The notes beneath the pieces are model-generated. The model worked only from the letters and a program-made list of their open reading frames with translations. It searched no databases and was not told the origin of the DNA. A program made the translations under genes and the position numbers. A DNA stretch of 39,954 bases, from assembly GCA_019455085.1 (NCBI GenBank), contig JACFNA010000006.1, positions 1 through 39,954 on the forward strand. The letters are read 5' to 3'. Origin of the DNA: Chitinophagaceae bacterium (lineage in GTDB: Bacteria > Bacteroidota > Bacteroidia > Chitinophagales > Chitinophagaceae). Shown piece by piece: positions 1-8,379 of the stretch (the first letter of the stretch is position 1; the number at the start of each line of letters is the position of its first letter).

Positions 1-1488
1 AGCGGCTCCCTCATTCAGGACAACTAAGGCAAGAGGGCGTTCATCCCACTTAGGGTCAGGGATGCCCACTACCGCAGTTTCTTTCACACCCGACAGGCCT
101 GAAATAATACTTTCGAGCGCCAGAGACGATATCCACTCGCCCCCTGACTTAATCACATCCTTCTTTCGATCCACAATCACTACGGTACCACCCGGCTCCA
201 CATACGCCATATCCCCGGTATGCATATAACCATATTTCCACAGGTCTTCACTCCTCTCTTCCTCCTTATAATAAGTTTGCGTGAGCCACGGTGCCCGCAC
301 TACAATTTCTCCGATTGTCTTTCCGTCAAATGGAAGGAATTTTCCTTCATCGTCCATAAGCTTGAGATCTACAAATAATACAGGCCGGCCGGTTTTGATT
401 CGCTCTCCTACTTCTTCCTCTTTGCTCATCTTTTCTTTCATCTCTTTTGTAAGGTAGGCAATCGTAAGCACGGGACAAGTCTCTGACATTCCGTATCCGG
501 AAATGATATCAATACCCAGTTCAAGCGCTGCCTGAGCCAATCCCCGCGGAAGGGCAGACCCTCCAATGATCACTCTGAAAAATGAAAGATCCAATGCCTT
601 CACCTTCGGGTTGTTCACCAGCATTCCCAGAATTGTAGGCACACAATGCGAAAAACTTACCCTGTGGCCAAGTATCAGCTTCATCAGCATCTCCGGTTCA
701 TAAGGCCCCGGATACACCTGCTTCATACCAAGCATAGTGGCTACATAAGGCATACCCCATGCATGTACGTGAAACATGGGAGTGATGGGCATATACACGT
801 CTGTGGAATGAATCCTGACAGGCGATTCTATGGCACTCATGGAAGAAACAAGACCCAGCGTGTGCAGTACCAACTGGCGATGCGAGAAGCAAACCCCCTT
901 AGGCAATCCGGTTGTTCCTGTAGTATAAAAGAGCGATGCCATCGTATGCTCGCCTAATTCCGGAAAATCATACTCATCAGACTGTCCCGCAAGCAACGTT
1001 TCATACTCACCACTGAGAAAGGAAGCGTCACCCGGCATATCTGCATCATCTTTCATCACCACATACTTCTCCACTGTTTGTAATGAGGGTCTCAATGCAG
1101 TAATCAACGGTAAGAGCGTCTTATGGCAGAATACAACCTTATCTTCCGCATGATTCATGGTATAGGCTATCTGTTCAGGCGACAGGCGATAATTAATTGT
1201 ATGCAACACAGCGCCAATCATAGGCACTGCGAAATACAGTTCCAGATAGCGATGGCTGTCAAACTCCAGCACTCCAATCACGTCGCCCTCCTTCACGCCT
1301 ATCGACTTCAACGCATTTGCCAACTGCGAGATCCTTTTGTTAAGATCCCTGTAGTTCATTCGTATCAGGTCTCTGTACACAATCTCTCTATCCGGTTCAA
1401 ACTTGAGAGACTGCTCCAATATTCTCTTAATAATCAGTGGCGGGTCGTAAGCAGATTTTGTAGGAGTAACTAAACGCGTGGTAGCCAT
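1..1488 (-). CDS. Acyl-CoA ligase (AMP-dependent synthetase), 3' end cut by window edge
   Basis: This frame is open from an ATG at 1488 down to base 1 with no stop, giving 496 residues, so the last few dozen residues lie outside the window. The protein would activate a fatty or other carboxylic acid to its adenylate and then to the CoA thioester in the cytoplasm. The ANL-superfamily phosphate-binding loop is clear at about residues 187-197 (YTTGTTGLPKG). The later motifs GYGMSE, the TGD of the A8 region (about residue 423) and DRKKDVIKSGGEW (about 436-448) are all present in order. The start MATTRLVTPTKSAYDPPL suits the AlkK-like medium/long-chain ligase group. The catalytic lysine near the C-terminus is not covered. 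Chain-length specificity cannot be read from sequence. It stands alone and is followed upstream by the oppositely oriented end of no other gene. Confidence 0.9.
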   Translation of the reverse strand, partial: MATTRLVTPTKSAYDPPLIIKRILEQSLKFEPDREIVYRDLIRMNYRDLNKRISQLANALKSIGVKEGDVIGVLEFDSHRYLELYFAVPMIGAVLHTINYRLSPEQIAYTMNHAEDKVVFCHKTLLPLITALRPSLQTVEKYVVMKDDADMPGDASFLSGEYETLLAGQSDEYDFPELGEHTMASLFYTTGTTGLPKGVCFSHRQLVLHTLGLVSSMSAIESPVRIHSTDVYMPITPMFHVHAWGMPYVATMLGMKQVYPGPYEPEMLMKLILGHRVSFSHCVPTILGMLVNNPKVKALDLSFFRVIIGGSALPRGLAQAALELGIDIISGYGMSETCPVLTIAYLTKEMKEKMSKEEEVGERIKTGRPVLFVDLKLMDDEGKFLPFDGKTIGEIVVRAPWLTQTYYKEEERSEDLWKYGYMHTGDMAYVEPGGTVVIVDRKKDVIKSGGEWISSLALESIISGLSGVKETAVVGIPDPKWDERPLALVVLNEGAA

Positions 1489-1621
1489 TTCAATTTGGTT
1501 TTGGAATGATAAAAATGAGTCTTAAAGATAATAAACTTCCCCACTCCGGCGCTTTGCATTTTTTATCTATTTCTGCATTTTTCAGATAATGGCATACTAC
1601 ATACCACTCACAACCAGGGGC

Positions 1622-4039
1622 CTAAAACTTATAGCTATACCCTATTCTGATCACCTGCGTTTCATTATAATCCTTACTGATATAGCTGAATCCATCACCC
1701 TTGATTTCTCTGGCAGTAACCATCGTGTTGAGTATATCATTGGCATTGACAAACAACTCGCCTTTACCATGCTGGATCGACTTCTTAGCTCCTGCATCCA
1801 GTGAAAATCTGGAGGGCACTTTTCCCTGTGGTATTATATCGGGCGCAAGCCATGTGCCTGATAGTTGGGCATCCCACCCTCTCACCAACCGGAAGTTATT
1901 ATTCATCTTCACACTACCAGAAATTGCTGTCTGCTTATCTGCCGAGAAAGTGTTAGGCTCAGGATACAGATTGTGTACTGTAAAAGCATCAATCTGGTTC
2001 CTGTATATATTGCCATTCAGGTTAAACGAATATGCGCCGGATACCTTTCTATCTACCACGGCCTCAATCCCTGTGTTATAGCTTCGTCCTGTATTCTGAA
2101 AGATATTGTAGATAATAGGATCGCCAGGCACCATACTTGAAATGCGCGTCATCGTGCCCTTTGCAAAACGATGATATATTGCCGAATAAAAATATCCATT
2201 CCCGTCTGTGTGCTTAAAACCGAGCTCAACCGAATTGGTAAACTGAGGCCGCAATGCAGGATTGCCCACCTTGATTATTTCTGCATCATCATACTTTGGG
2301 AATATACGTATATCCCTCTCATTAGGCCTGTCAACCCTGCGGTTGTAAAATACGGAGACTTTATTATTGTCGCCGAGTTTGTATGACAGTCTGAAGCTGG
2401 GGAAAGGCTGGGTGTAATCATAACCATCACTTTTGTAGGTTCTATGGTCCGGATTCACATCGTACTTAATCTTCACATACTCCATCCTCAACCCCAGTTC
2501 TGCTTCCAGCTTTTGTGTCTCAAAAATATAATTCCCATACAAAGCAGGAATCAGCTCTCTGTAGGTAGCCCATCCTCCAGCCTGGAGGTCTAATACTGAA
2601 TTAGGCCCGGGCACATACACCATATCCGTAGGGATAACCCTGTTACGCAGTTTGAAACCTGTTTCAAGGCGGCCATACCTTAACGGACGCACATAATCCA
2701 GATTGAAATCAAATACTTTCTCATCAGCAATCAGCTTAAAAGTATCTGTCCCTGAATTTACCGGAAGGATATTGTCATAGAAGTACTTTTCATCCTCGCG
2801 GTGGAAAGTGTAATTAACTCCCGCATTTAGCTGATGGCCCGCCTGTTTGAACTTATGCTGGTATGCTGCCGTAGCCATCACTGTGGTCTTCAGTTCGTCT
2901 TCCAGAAATTTCCAAAGCCTGTTTCGCTTTGTCAGGTCTGCATTAAAGAATGGCTGGTCTCCTCTGTCAAGTATTTTTTCTGTGCCAAACAATCCTGAAA
3001 CAGTCAGCAAATCATCATCACTGATGTTCCAGTCTATTCCTGCTTTTGAAGTGAAGAAATTGGTGTTTCTGTTCCGCTTTAGTTGCGACCTGATGATAGT
3101 GCCGTCTGTATAGGTACGCGTAACGAATTCGTTTTTATTCAGCGTCTGAGTGTAAAGGTTATCCAGTTGCAGGAATGTATTGACCTTATTTCTCCGATAA
3201 TTAAGCGATAATGAAGGATTAACCTTGGGCGTAGCAGTGTATTGCGGCCGGATGGTAGGCAGGTTCTCTTTCCTTACCCACAAAGCTCCCAGTCCGGTGG
3301 TCAGTCCCACCTTTCCGTTGAATCCCTCCTTCCTGCTTTTCTTCATCACGATATTTATAATCCCTGCATTCCCATTGGCATCATATTTCGCAGACGGGTT
3401 AGTAATGACTTCAATTTTGTCAATAGCTGAAGCGGGTAGGTTGTCAAGGCCCGCCTGGCTTCCAAAACCTGTGAGCGCAGTCTGTTTGCCATCCATCAAT
3501 ACGATTACTTTGTCACTTCCCCTTAATTGCACTTTGCCATCCTGGACTGTGATTCCCGGCAGGTTTTGCATTGCCTGCAAGACCGAACCACCCACCTGGC
3601 TTACGTTGTCATTAAGCGAAAATACTTTCCTGTCCATCTTACTGCTTACCTCGTTGGCCTTACCATCAATGGTTACTTCTGCCAGCGTCTGTGCTGCCTC
3701 CCCAAGTTCAATGGTACCCAGATCCAGAAACTCAGACACACTGCCTACAAAGACCGGTTTCACTGAAGCCGCATACCCTACCGAGGTTACCTCCAGCAAA
3801 TAATTCCCCGGCTTCACTCCCGTAAGCCTGAACATCCCCGCTTCATCCGTAACAGTGCCCGTAACAAACGCTGAGTCCTTCTCTGCCTTCAGCACCACAT
3901 TTGCAAACGGAAGCGCCGCCCTGGAAATACCGGACTTTACGGATCCTGAGATGGTAACAGATACAGCCTGTCCTGATGCCATACCGCAGGTAAGCATGAA
4001 TGATGCGCAAAACATAAAGCGCGAGAATCGTAAAAGCAT
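1622..4039 (-). CDS. TonB-linked outer-membrane beta-barrel protein with carboxypeptidase-like N-terminal domain
   Basis: The 805-residue protein starts with a signal peptide (about residues 1-24, ending ...CGMASGQA). A carboxypeptidase-regulatory-like beta-sandwich follows at roughly 28-113 (GMFRLTGVKPGNYLLEVTSVGY). Next is a plug domain at about 130-235 with typical phrases such as VLMDGKQTAL and ASAIDKIEVITNPSAKYDANG. The remainder is a long beta-barrel ending in aromatic SYKF, the usual C-terminal outer-membrane signal. This architecture matches the Bacteroidota outer-membrane beta-barrel family related to TonB-dependent receptors. It probably binds or imports a ligand at the outer membrane, but the ligand is unknown. 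There is no SusD-like lipoprotein partner beside it, so a glycan PUL role is not supported. A TAnnTTTG-type promoter sits about 54 bases upstream. Confidence 0.9.
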   Translation of the reverse strand: MLLRFSRFMFCASFMLTCGMASGQAVSVTISGSVKSGISRAALPFANVVLKAEKDSAFVTGTVTDEAGMFRLTGVKPGNYLLEVTSVGYAASVKPVFVGSVSEFLDLGTIELGEAAQTLAEVTIDGKANEVSSKMDRKVFSLNDNVSQVGGSVLQAMQNLPGITVQDGKVQLRGSDKVIVLMDGKQTALTGFGSQAGLDNLPASAIDKIEVITNPSAKYDANGNAGIINIVMKKSRKEGFNGKVGLTTGLGALWVRKENLPTIRPQYTATPKVNPSLSLNYRRNKVNTFLQLDNLYTQTLNKNEFVTRTYTDGTIIRSQLKRNRNTNFFTSKAGIDWNISDDDLLTVSGLFGTEKILDRGDQPFFNADLTKRNRLWKFLEDELKTTVMATAAYQHKFKQAGHQLNAGVNYTFHREDEKYFYDNILPVNSGTDTFKLIADEKVFDFNLDYVRPLRYGRLETGFKLRNRVIPTDMVYVPGPNSVLDLQAGGWATYRELIPALYGNYIFETQKLEAELGLRMEYVKIKYDVNPDHRTYKSDGYDYTQPFPSFRLSYKLGDNNKVSVFYNRRVDRPNERDIRIFPKYDDAEIIKVGNPALRPQFTNSVELGFKHTDGNGYFYSAIYHRFAKGTMTRISSMVPGDPIIYNIFQNTGRSYNTGIEAVVDRKVSGAYSFNLNGNIYRNQIDAFTVHNLYPEPNTFSADKQTAISGSVKMNNNFRLVRGWDAQLSGTWLAPDIIPQGKVPSRFSLDAGAKKSIQHGKGELFVNANDILNTMVTAREIKGDGFSYISKDYNETQVIRIGYSYKF

Positions 4040-4092
4040 TGAAATTGTATTAGGTAGAATCTATCTTTTCGAAGGCATTAAAAATTCTTTAT

Positions 4093-4100
4093 CAAAAGTA
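4093..4100 (-). promoter_or_regulatory. Bacteroidota -7 promoter element for the outer-membrane receptor gene
   Basis: The minus-strand sequence reads TACTTTTG, matching the Bacteroidota TAnnTTTG consensus. It lies 54 bases before the ATG at 4039. No convincing -33 element was identified. Confidence 0.5.
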
Positions 4101-4227
4101 AGCATGCTCGTAATGAAAATTTACTGACCGAAAGGTTTATCAGAACTTTATCAAAACAAATACCAAATATCTCAAAAGAAAAAAAAATCATTGCGCCCCT
4201 GAAAATTTCTTTCCTTAACTTCCCATT

Positions 4228-4710
4228 ATGGAAAGGCTGACTCCAGCGCAGGCGTTCAATCGCATCAGGCATTATTGTGCGTACCAGGAAAGATGCCACA
4301 AGGAGGTGAAAGATAAATTATACGCATTCGGCCTTCTTTCTGCCGAGGTAGAGGACATCATTTCAAAACTCATCGCAGAGGATTATCTGAACGAGGAGCG
4401 GTTTGCCATCCATTTTGCAGGAGGAAAATTCCGTTTGAAGAACTGGGGAAAACGCCGTATTGAGATGGAATTGAAAGCAAGGCAGATTAGCAGCTATTGC
4501 ATCAGAAAAGCTTTAGCCCAAATCCCTGATGAAGACTACGAGAACACCTTCAGCAGGCTTGCCGAAAAGAAGAGATTATCTTTGAAAAGTGAAAAGAATA
4601 TCTTTATCAAAAAAAGGAAAATCAGGGATTTTCTCCTTTCCAAAGGATATCCAAATGAACTGATTCAACCCTATCTCCAAAAGATGAGCAAACTACCCGG
4701 GAATAAATGA
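4228..4710 (+). CDS. recX: RecX family regulator of RecA
   Basis: The 160-residue protein has the helical repeat organisation of RecX. It begins with ALxRIRxYCAYQERCHKEVKDKL-like sequence (about residues 9-31), continues with LIAEDYLNEERFAIHFAGGKFRLKNWG-like sequence (about 48-75), and ends with a third repeat, FLLSKGYPNELIQPYL. The motif D/E-YLNEERFA is characteristic. RecX binds RecA filaments and limits or modulates recombinase and co-protease activity. Length is normal for the family in Bacteroidota. RecA itself is not in the window. The gene runs divergently from the receptor gene and is followed at short distance by a small membrane protein gene in the same direction. Confidence 0.9.
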   Translation: MERLTPAQAFNRIRHYCAYQERCHKEVKDKLYAFGLLSAEVEDIISKLIAEDYLNEERFAIHFAGGKFRLKNWGKRRIEMELKARQISSYCIRKALAQIPDEDYENTFSRLAEKKRLSLKSEKNIFIKKRKIRDFLLSKGYPNELIQPYLQKMSKLPGNK

Positions 4711-4753
4711 CGACAACCTCAATCATCACGTGTACCACCCTGACAAAATCCAG

Positions 4754-5278
4754 ATGAACCCAATCGCAGACAAGGAAATATTATTTAAGGAACGGCAAAG
4801 ATTCACTCAATGGTGGATATGGCTGATCCTTCTGGGCATCAACGGACTCTTTCTTTTTGGTGTATTCAAACAAGTGGTGGGTGGTCAGCAATTTGGCGAC
4901 AAACCAATGAGTAATACCGGGTTACTGATTCTCACTGCAATATCAATCCTGATTACTATCCTGATTGTAAACTTTCGTCTCGACACTATTATCAGCAGAG
5001 AGGGCATATACGTTCGTTTCTTCCCATTCCACCTCCGCTTCAAGCGCTTTACATGGGACGCAATTAACATGTCATTTGTGAGACAGTATCGCCCGATCGG
5101 TGAATTCGGCGGCTGGGGTCTGCGTTACGGACTCTCCGGCAGCGGGAAAGCATACAATGTATCGGGCAACAAGGGGTTGCAATTGGAATTCCGGGACAAC
5201 AAAAAATTACTTATTGGCACACAAAAGCCGGATGAGCTGACAGAAGTGCTCAAAGCAATCAATCAGCTAAAACCATAG
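4754..5278 (+). CDS. Small membrane protein with PH-like C-terminal domain, function unknown
   Basis: From ATG 4754 the protein has 174 residues; an in-frame GTG at 4730 would add eight residues but is less likely. Two hydrophobic segments lie near the N-terminus (around WWIWLILLGINGLFLFGVF and GLLILTAISILITILIV), separated by a short polar loop. The remaining ~100 residues look like a small beta-rich domain (DTIISREGIYVRFFPF, then GLQLEFRDNKKLLIGTQKP, then a final helix). This layout resembles bacterial PH-domain membrane proteins of unknown role. The gene follows recX by 43 bases and may be cotranscribed with it. I do not recognise a specific function. Confidence 0.75.
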   Translation: MNPIADKEILFKERQRFTQWWIWLILLGINGLFLFGVFKQVVGGQQFGDKPMSNTGLLILTAISILITILIVNFRLDTIISREGIYVRFFPFHLRFKRFTWDAINMSFVRQYRPIGEFGGWGLRYGLSGSGKAYNVSGNKGLQLEFRDNKKLLIGTQKPDELTEVLKAINQLKP

Positions 5279-5358
5279 CCGTACTATCCTTTGTAGTTGA
5301 TTATAGAAAAAGTTTCTGCGCAGCAGCCTGCACCTCGCCTTTTGCTCCTGCGCTACTA

Positions 5359-5793
5359 CTAATCTACCTCTACCAGTCCCTGCTGGTCAATCACCTGGGA
5401 TTTATGCATCGGAAGGCTGAATGTCAATTCTTTCCAGGCAGTTCCCTTCCGGCTTTTCAACACTATTCCTTCCCGGGTTTTCATGATAGTGAAACAAAAA
5501 TCTGCCAATGCCTTATCGCCATTCTCCACTGCAGCAGCATCCGGATCTACCATCCCAAATTCATCTATTGTCATTTCCTGATAATCTCTCAGTGAGAAAC
5601 TAAGATTTATCCAGGCAGTACCTTTCGTGCTCTTTAGCATTATTCCATCAGCAGTTTTCTCTACAAAGATTTGAAAATTGTGCGAAGGCTCCGGTTGAAT
5701 TGACTGTGCATTCCCCGAAAAGCCCACCAATGAAAAACAAAGGAAGAAAAACATACCAGACATTAATACTGTAGCTGAAATAATACGTTTCAT
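5359..5793 (-). CDS. Small secreted protein of two tandem repeats, function unknown
   Basis: From ATG 5793 the protein has 144 residues; an upstream ATG at 5817 is possible but places eight polar residues before a typical signal peptide. The signal peptide is about residues 1-29 (MKRIISATVLMSGMFFFLCF..., ending GNAQS). The mature part consists of two homologous units. Unit one reads FQIFVEKTADGIMLKSTKGT and continues AWINLSFSL, ending IDEFGMVD. Unit two reads FCFTIMKTREGIVLKSRKGT and continues AWKELTFSL, ending IDQQGLVEVD. The units share the core (D/E)GI.LKS.KGTAW..L.FSL. The gene is last in a close minus-strand run after trmB, an alkyltransferase-like gene and a cupin gene, 42 bases beyond the cupin stop. 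Function is unknown. Confidence 0.7.
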   Translation of the reverse strand: MKRIISATVLMSGMFFFLCFSLVGFSGNAQSIQPEPSHNFQIFVEKTADGIMLKSTKGTAWINLSFSLRDYQEMTIDEFGMVDPDAAAVENGDKALADFCFTIMKTREGIVLKSRKGTAWKELTFSLPMHKSQVIDQQGLVEVD

Positions 5794-5835
5794 TTGTTTA
5801 TGATTTTTAGTGAACAATGAAGCTCATCATTCTAA

Positions 5836-6228
5836 TTACGCGCCAATGGTCAACAAAAATACAGAATTCGCCAGCGCGTGAACTGAGTGTCTGAGGCCTT
5901 TATGAAGCGTAGCCAGATTACCAGCTTCTATCTCTGCCGTACCGGCCTCTGAGATAAATCTGATTTTGCCCTCAAGTACATGAATGCTGATAACTCCCTC
6001 ATCTGCTTTATGCTCCGCAATGGTAGCCCCCTCATGCAGTGCAATCAGCACTATCCGCATCCCTTTTGTTTTATATACCGTAATTGCATTGCGATCACTT
6101 GTTTTCCATGTCTTTTCATCTTTCAGAATATCGGTGAACTTGTTCAGATCGACTGATACCAGCGGTGCATCCAGGGTTCTGCCACCTTCGGGCCTGAGCC
6201 CTGTAGGTTCATTTTGTTTGGGTTCCAT
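5836..6228 (-). CDS. Cupin-domain protein
   Basis: The 130-residue protein has a single small beta-barrel (cupin) fold. The sequence GATIAEHKADEGVISIHVLEGKIRF (about residues 68-92, shown here in part) resembles cupin motif 1, and LATLHKGLRHSVHALANS resembles motif 2. Only part of the usual metal-binding set is evident: a histidine in motif 1 with a nearby glutamate, and a histidine in motif 2. A metal-dependent enzymatic role is therefore uncertain. It has no signal peptide, so it is probably cytoplasmic. It lies 24 bases after the alkyltransferase-like gene and is likely part of the same transcript. The substrate is unknown; a sensor or stress-response role is equally possible. Confidence 0.75.
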   Translation of the reverse strand: MEPKQNEPTGLRPEGGRTLDAPLVSVDLNKFTDILKDEKTWKTSDRNAITVYKTKGMRIVLIALHEGATIAEHKADEGVISIHVLEGKIRFISEAGTAEIEAGNLATLHKGLRHSVHALANSVFLLTIGA

Positions 6229-6252
6229 GATAATGATTTTTATTAATTAAGA

Positions 6253-6645
6253 TTAGTCAATTCTTAATTCCACCGCGGGATCCCAGAAAAGCTTCTTAAA
6301 ATCCACCACTGTATCGTCCTCTACTGTAATCTTTTCTTTTTCCAACAACTCCTGCATCCTTGTGGGGGTTCCGAAATGTGCCTTCCCTGTCAATACCCCG
6401 TTTCTGTTCACCACCCTGTGTGCAGGAATCCTGTTGGGAGACAACTGTGAACCGCTGAGCGCCCACCCCACCATTCTTGACGACATCTTTGTGCCAAGAT
6501 ATTTGGCGATAGCCCCGTAGGATGTCACCCTGCCTCTGGGTATCAGTTTCACCACGGCAAACACATCTTCATAAAAGTTGCCTGTCTTGCCAGGATCACG
6601 CGGCCCTTCTGTACTTCTATGATTCCCCTGCTTTCTCTTCATCAT
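6253..6645 (-). CDS. Alkyltransferase-like protein (MGMT fold, acceptor Cys replaced by Ala)
   Basis: The 130-residue protein matches the C-terminal DNA-binding domain of O6-alkylguanine-DNA alkyltransferases. It has FYEDVFAVVKLIPRGRVTSYG (helix-turn-helix entrance, about residues 24-44), AIAKYLG, SRMVGWALSGS and IPAHRVVNRNG. In true alkyltransferases the last motif is PCHRV with the methyl-accepting cysteine. Here it is PAHRV, with alanine at residue 75. This is the hallmark of alkyltransferase-like (ATL) proteins, which bind O6-alkylguanine lesions without repairing them and hand them to nucleotide excision repair. The start overlaps the 3' end of trmB by 29 bases, and M2 (6642) is an equally possible start. 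The two genes are probably translationally coupled. Confidence 0.85.
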   Translation of the reverse strand: MMKRKQGNHRSTEGPRDPGKTGNFYEDVFAVVKLIPRGRVTSYGAIAKYLGTKMSSRMVGWALSGSQLSPNRIPAHRVVNRNGVLTGKAHFGTPTRMQELLEKEKITVEDDTVVDFKKLFWDPAVELRID

Positions 6646-7342
6646 TTTTATACTTAGATTTCAGAAACTCTGTGAAAGCCTCCTCATTATCCCTCCATCC
6701 TTCCGGAATACAGAATCTAAGGTAGAATATTTTATTGCTGCCCGAGATATCCAGGCTTTCGTAATAGGTCTTAATATACAAATAATCCGGCACGTGGGTA
6801 TGGGCGTGCACATCAGGCATATCCATCAGCAGGTCGAGCCCGCACCATGCTATAACGTCTTTTGTAAATACATACAAATCCGGTGAATCAGTCTTCAGAT
6901 GAATAATTCCATCCTGCTTAAGAATGTGTTTATAACTCCTGAGAAATCTGGGATGGGTGAGCCGCTTCTTAGCCCGCGAAAGCCGCAGTTGAGGATCGGG
7001 AAATGTAATCCATATCTCATCCACTTCTCCCGGTTCAAAATAGTTTGCAATCTTTTCTATCTGTGTTCTCAGAAAAGCCACGTTCTTCATTTTATTCTCC
7101 AATGCCTGTGTAGCGCCTTTCCATATCCGGTTTCCCTTCAGGTCGACCCCCATAAAATTCTGCTCAGGATACTTCTCACCCAAAGCCACCGTATATTCTC
7201 CTTTGCCGCAGGCGAGCTCCAGCACTATCGGATGTGTATTGCCAAAAAAAGAGCGCCACTTCCCCTGCATGTTTTCCGGATATTGAAATACGTTAGGATA
7301 GGTGGCTATCGCTGCAAACCGTTCTAATTTCTTTTGTCCCAT
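6617..7342 (-). CDS. trmB: tRNA (guanine-N7-)-methyltransferase TrmB
   Basis: This 241-residue cytoplasmic enzyme would methylate G46 of the tRNA variable loop using S-adenosylmethionine. The SAM-binding motif VLELACGKGEYTVALGEKYP (about residues 35-54) is followed by NFMGVDLKGNRIWKGA and the family signature DEIWITFPDPQLRLSRAKKR (about 104-123). In many proteobacterial enzymes the last motif reads ITFPDPWPKKRH; the longer insertion seen here is the form I associate with Bacteroidota. A later LKTDSPDLYVFTKDV motif is also family-typical. Length is normal. It is the first gene of a compact minus-strand run, and its tail overlaps the alkyltransferase-like gene. Confidence 0.93.
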   Translation of the reverse strand: MGQKKLERFAAIATYPNVFQYPENMQGKWRSFFGNTHPIVLELACGKGEYTVALGEKYPEQNFMGVDLKGNRIWKGATQALENKMKNVAFLRTQIEKIANYFEPGEVDEIWITFPDPQLRLSRAKKRLTHPRFLRSYKHILKQDGIIHLKTDSPDLYVFTKDVIAWCGLDLLMDMPDVHAHTHVPDYLYIKTYYESLDISGSNKIFYLRFCIPEGWRDNEEAFTEFLKSKYKNDEEKAGES

Positions 7343-7443
7343 GCGGCGAAATTAATACGAAGAAAGGATAATGAGACAGCACCGCAGTGCATACAGGCAG
7401 CACAGATCGACATTGAAAAACATTCAATCCCCCTCGGCTCCCC

Positions 7444-7451
7444 TACCTTTG
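7444..7451 (+). promoter_or_regulatory. Bacteroidota -7 promoter element immediately before cvfB-like gene
   Basis: TACCTTTG fits the TAnnTTTG consensus exactly and ends only four bases before the ATG at 7456. Transcription would therefore begin at or within a few bases of the start codon. Confidence 0.55.
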
Positions 7452-7455
7452 CCTA

Positions 7456-8301
7456 ATGATTCAAATCGGAAAATTCAATTCGCTGAAAGTAATCAGGGAA
7501 AAGGAGGCAGGCGTGTATCTTGATGGTACCCCTGAAGGAATTCTTTTACCTAAAAGATTTGTCCCAAAAGGTACCGCAATCGGAGACGAAATAAATGTAT
7601 TCCTGTATCACGACAGTGAAGATCGTATCATTGCGACTACTCAGACACCCAAAGGGCAGTTAGACGATATTGCGCTCCTTAAAGTGGTAGAAGTCACCTC
7701 CTTTGGAGCCTTCCTCGAATGGGGACTGATGAAAGACCTCTTTATCCCAAAATCGCAGATGCGAAACTTTATGCGGAAGGGTGGTGAATACTTTGTAAAA
7801 ATAGTTATGGACGATAAAACCGGAAGGCTTAGCGCTACTGAATATTTTGAACCTGCCTTACACAACGAAAACCTTACAGTGAGGGAAAAGGATGAAGTGC
7901 AACTGACTATCTATCGGAAAACTCAGATAGGGTATGAAGTCATCATCAATAACACACATAAGGGAATCCTGCATTTCAATGAAATCTACCGGCCTATAAA
8001 AATAGGAGACAGGTTTCCCGGTTTCATAAAGAAGATTTTTTTCGACAGGGAAAAAGGTAAGACGCTGATCGATGTGGCAGCAGGAAAAGCAGGCTACACC
8101 CGCGTTGACGACGAAGCAGAAACAATACTCGAACTCCTCCGTTCACAAAATGGATTTCTTCCTTTTAACGACAAGTCGAGTCCTGAATCTATCTACGCTC
8201 ACTTTAAAATGAGCAAGAAGACATTCAAAATGGCTTTAGGCAGATTGTACAAGGAAAGGAAAATTCTGATTACGGATGCAGGGATAAAAGAACTGTCCTA
8301 A
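7456..8301 (+). CDS. S1-domain RNA-binding protein of the CvfB/YitL family
   Basis: The 281-residue protein follows the CvfB plan. It has a first OB/S1-like unit (GKFNSLKVIREKEAGVYLDG), a second S1 unit (DIALLKVVEVTSFGAFLEWGL, about residues 73-93), a third (VIINNTHKGILHFNEIYRPI, about 154-173), and a C-terminal winged-helix module (about 220-281, YAHFKMSKKTFKMALGRLYKERKI). The family binds RNA and is known from Staphylococcus as conserved virulence factor B; the precise role in Bacteroidota is unsettled. The start is well supported because the S1-like fold begins within a few residues of the ATG and a promoter element abuts it. It is monocistronic here. Confidence 0.88.
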   Translation: MIQIGKFNSLKVIREKEAGVYLDGTPEGILLPKRFVPKGTAIGDEINVFLYHDSEDRIIATTQTPKGQLDDIALLKVVEVTSFGAFLEWGLMKDLFIPKSQMRNFMRKGGEYFVKIVMDDKTGRLSATEYFEPALHNENLTVREKDEVQLTIYRKTQIGYEVIINNTHKGILHFNEIYRPIKIGDRFPGFIKKIFFDREKGKTLIDVAAGKAGYTRVDDEAETILELLRSQNGFLPFNDKSSPESIYAHFKMSKKTFKMALGRLYKERKILITDAGIKELS

Positions 8302-8379
8302 TCAAACAGCCAAATAACTACGTCAAACCACAGCAACCAAACAATAAGATTAATAAAGGCCAATCCTTAAAATACACTT

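Noticed and set aside
646..1473. Plus-strand frames of 103 and 116 residues near the left edge
   Set aside because: Both are antisense to the acyl-CoA ligase, whose motifs are intact across the same bases.
3225..3803. 192-residue plus-strand frame inside the receptor gene
   Set aside because: It is antisense to a well-supported receptor gene and has low-complexity, Pro/Ser/Leu-rich sequence with no recognisable domain.
4078..4299. 73-residue minus-strand frame spanning the receptor-recX gap
   Set aside because: It overlaps the recX start on the opposite strand and the receptor promoter, and shows no domain-like features.
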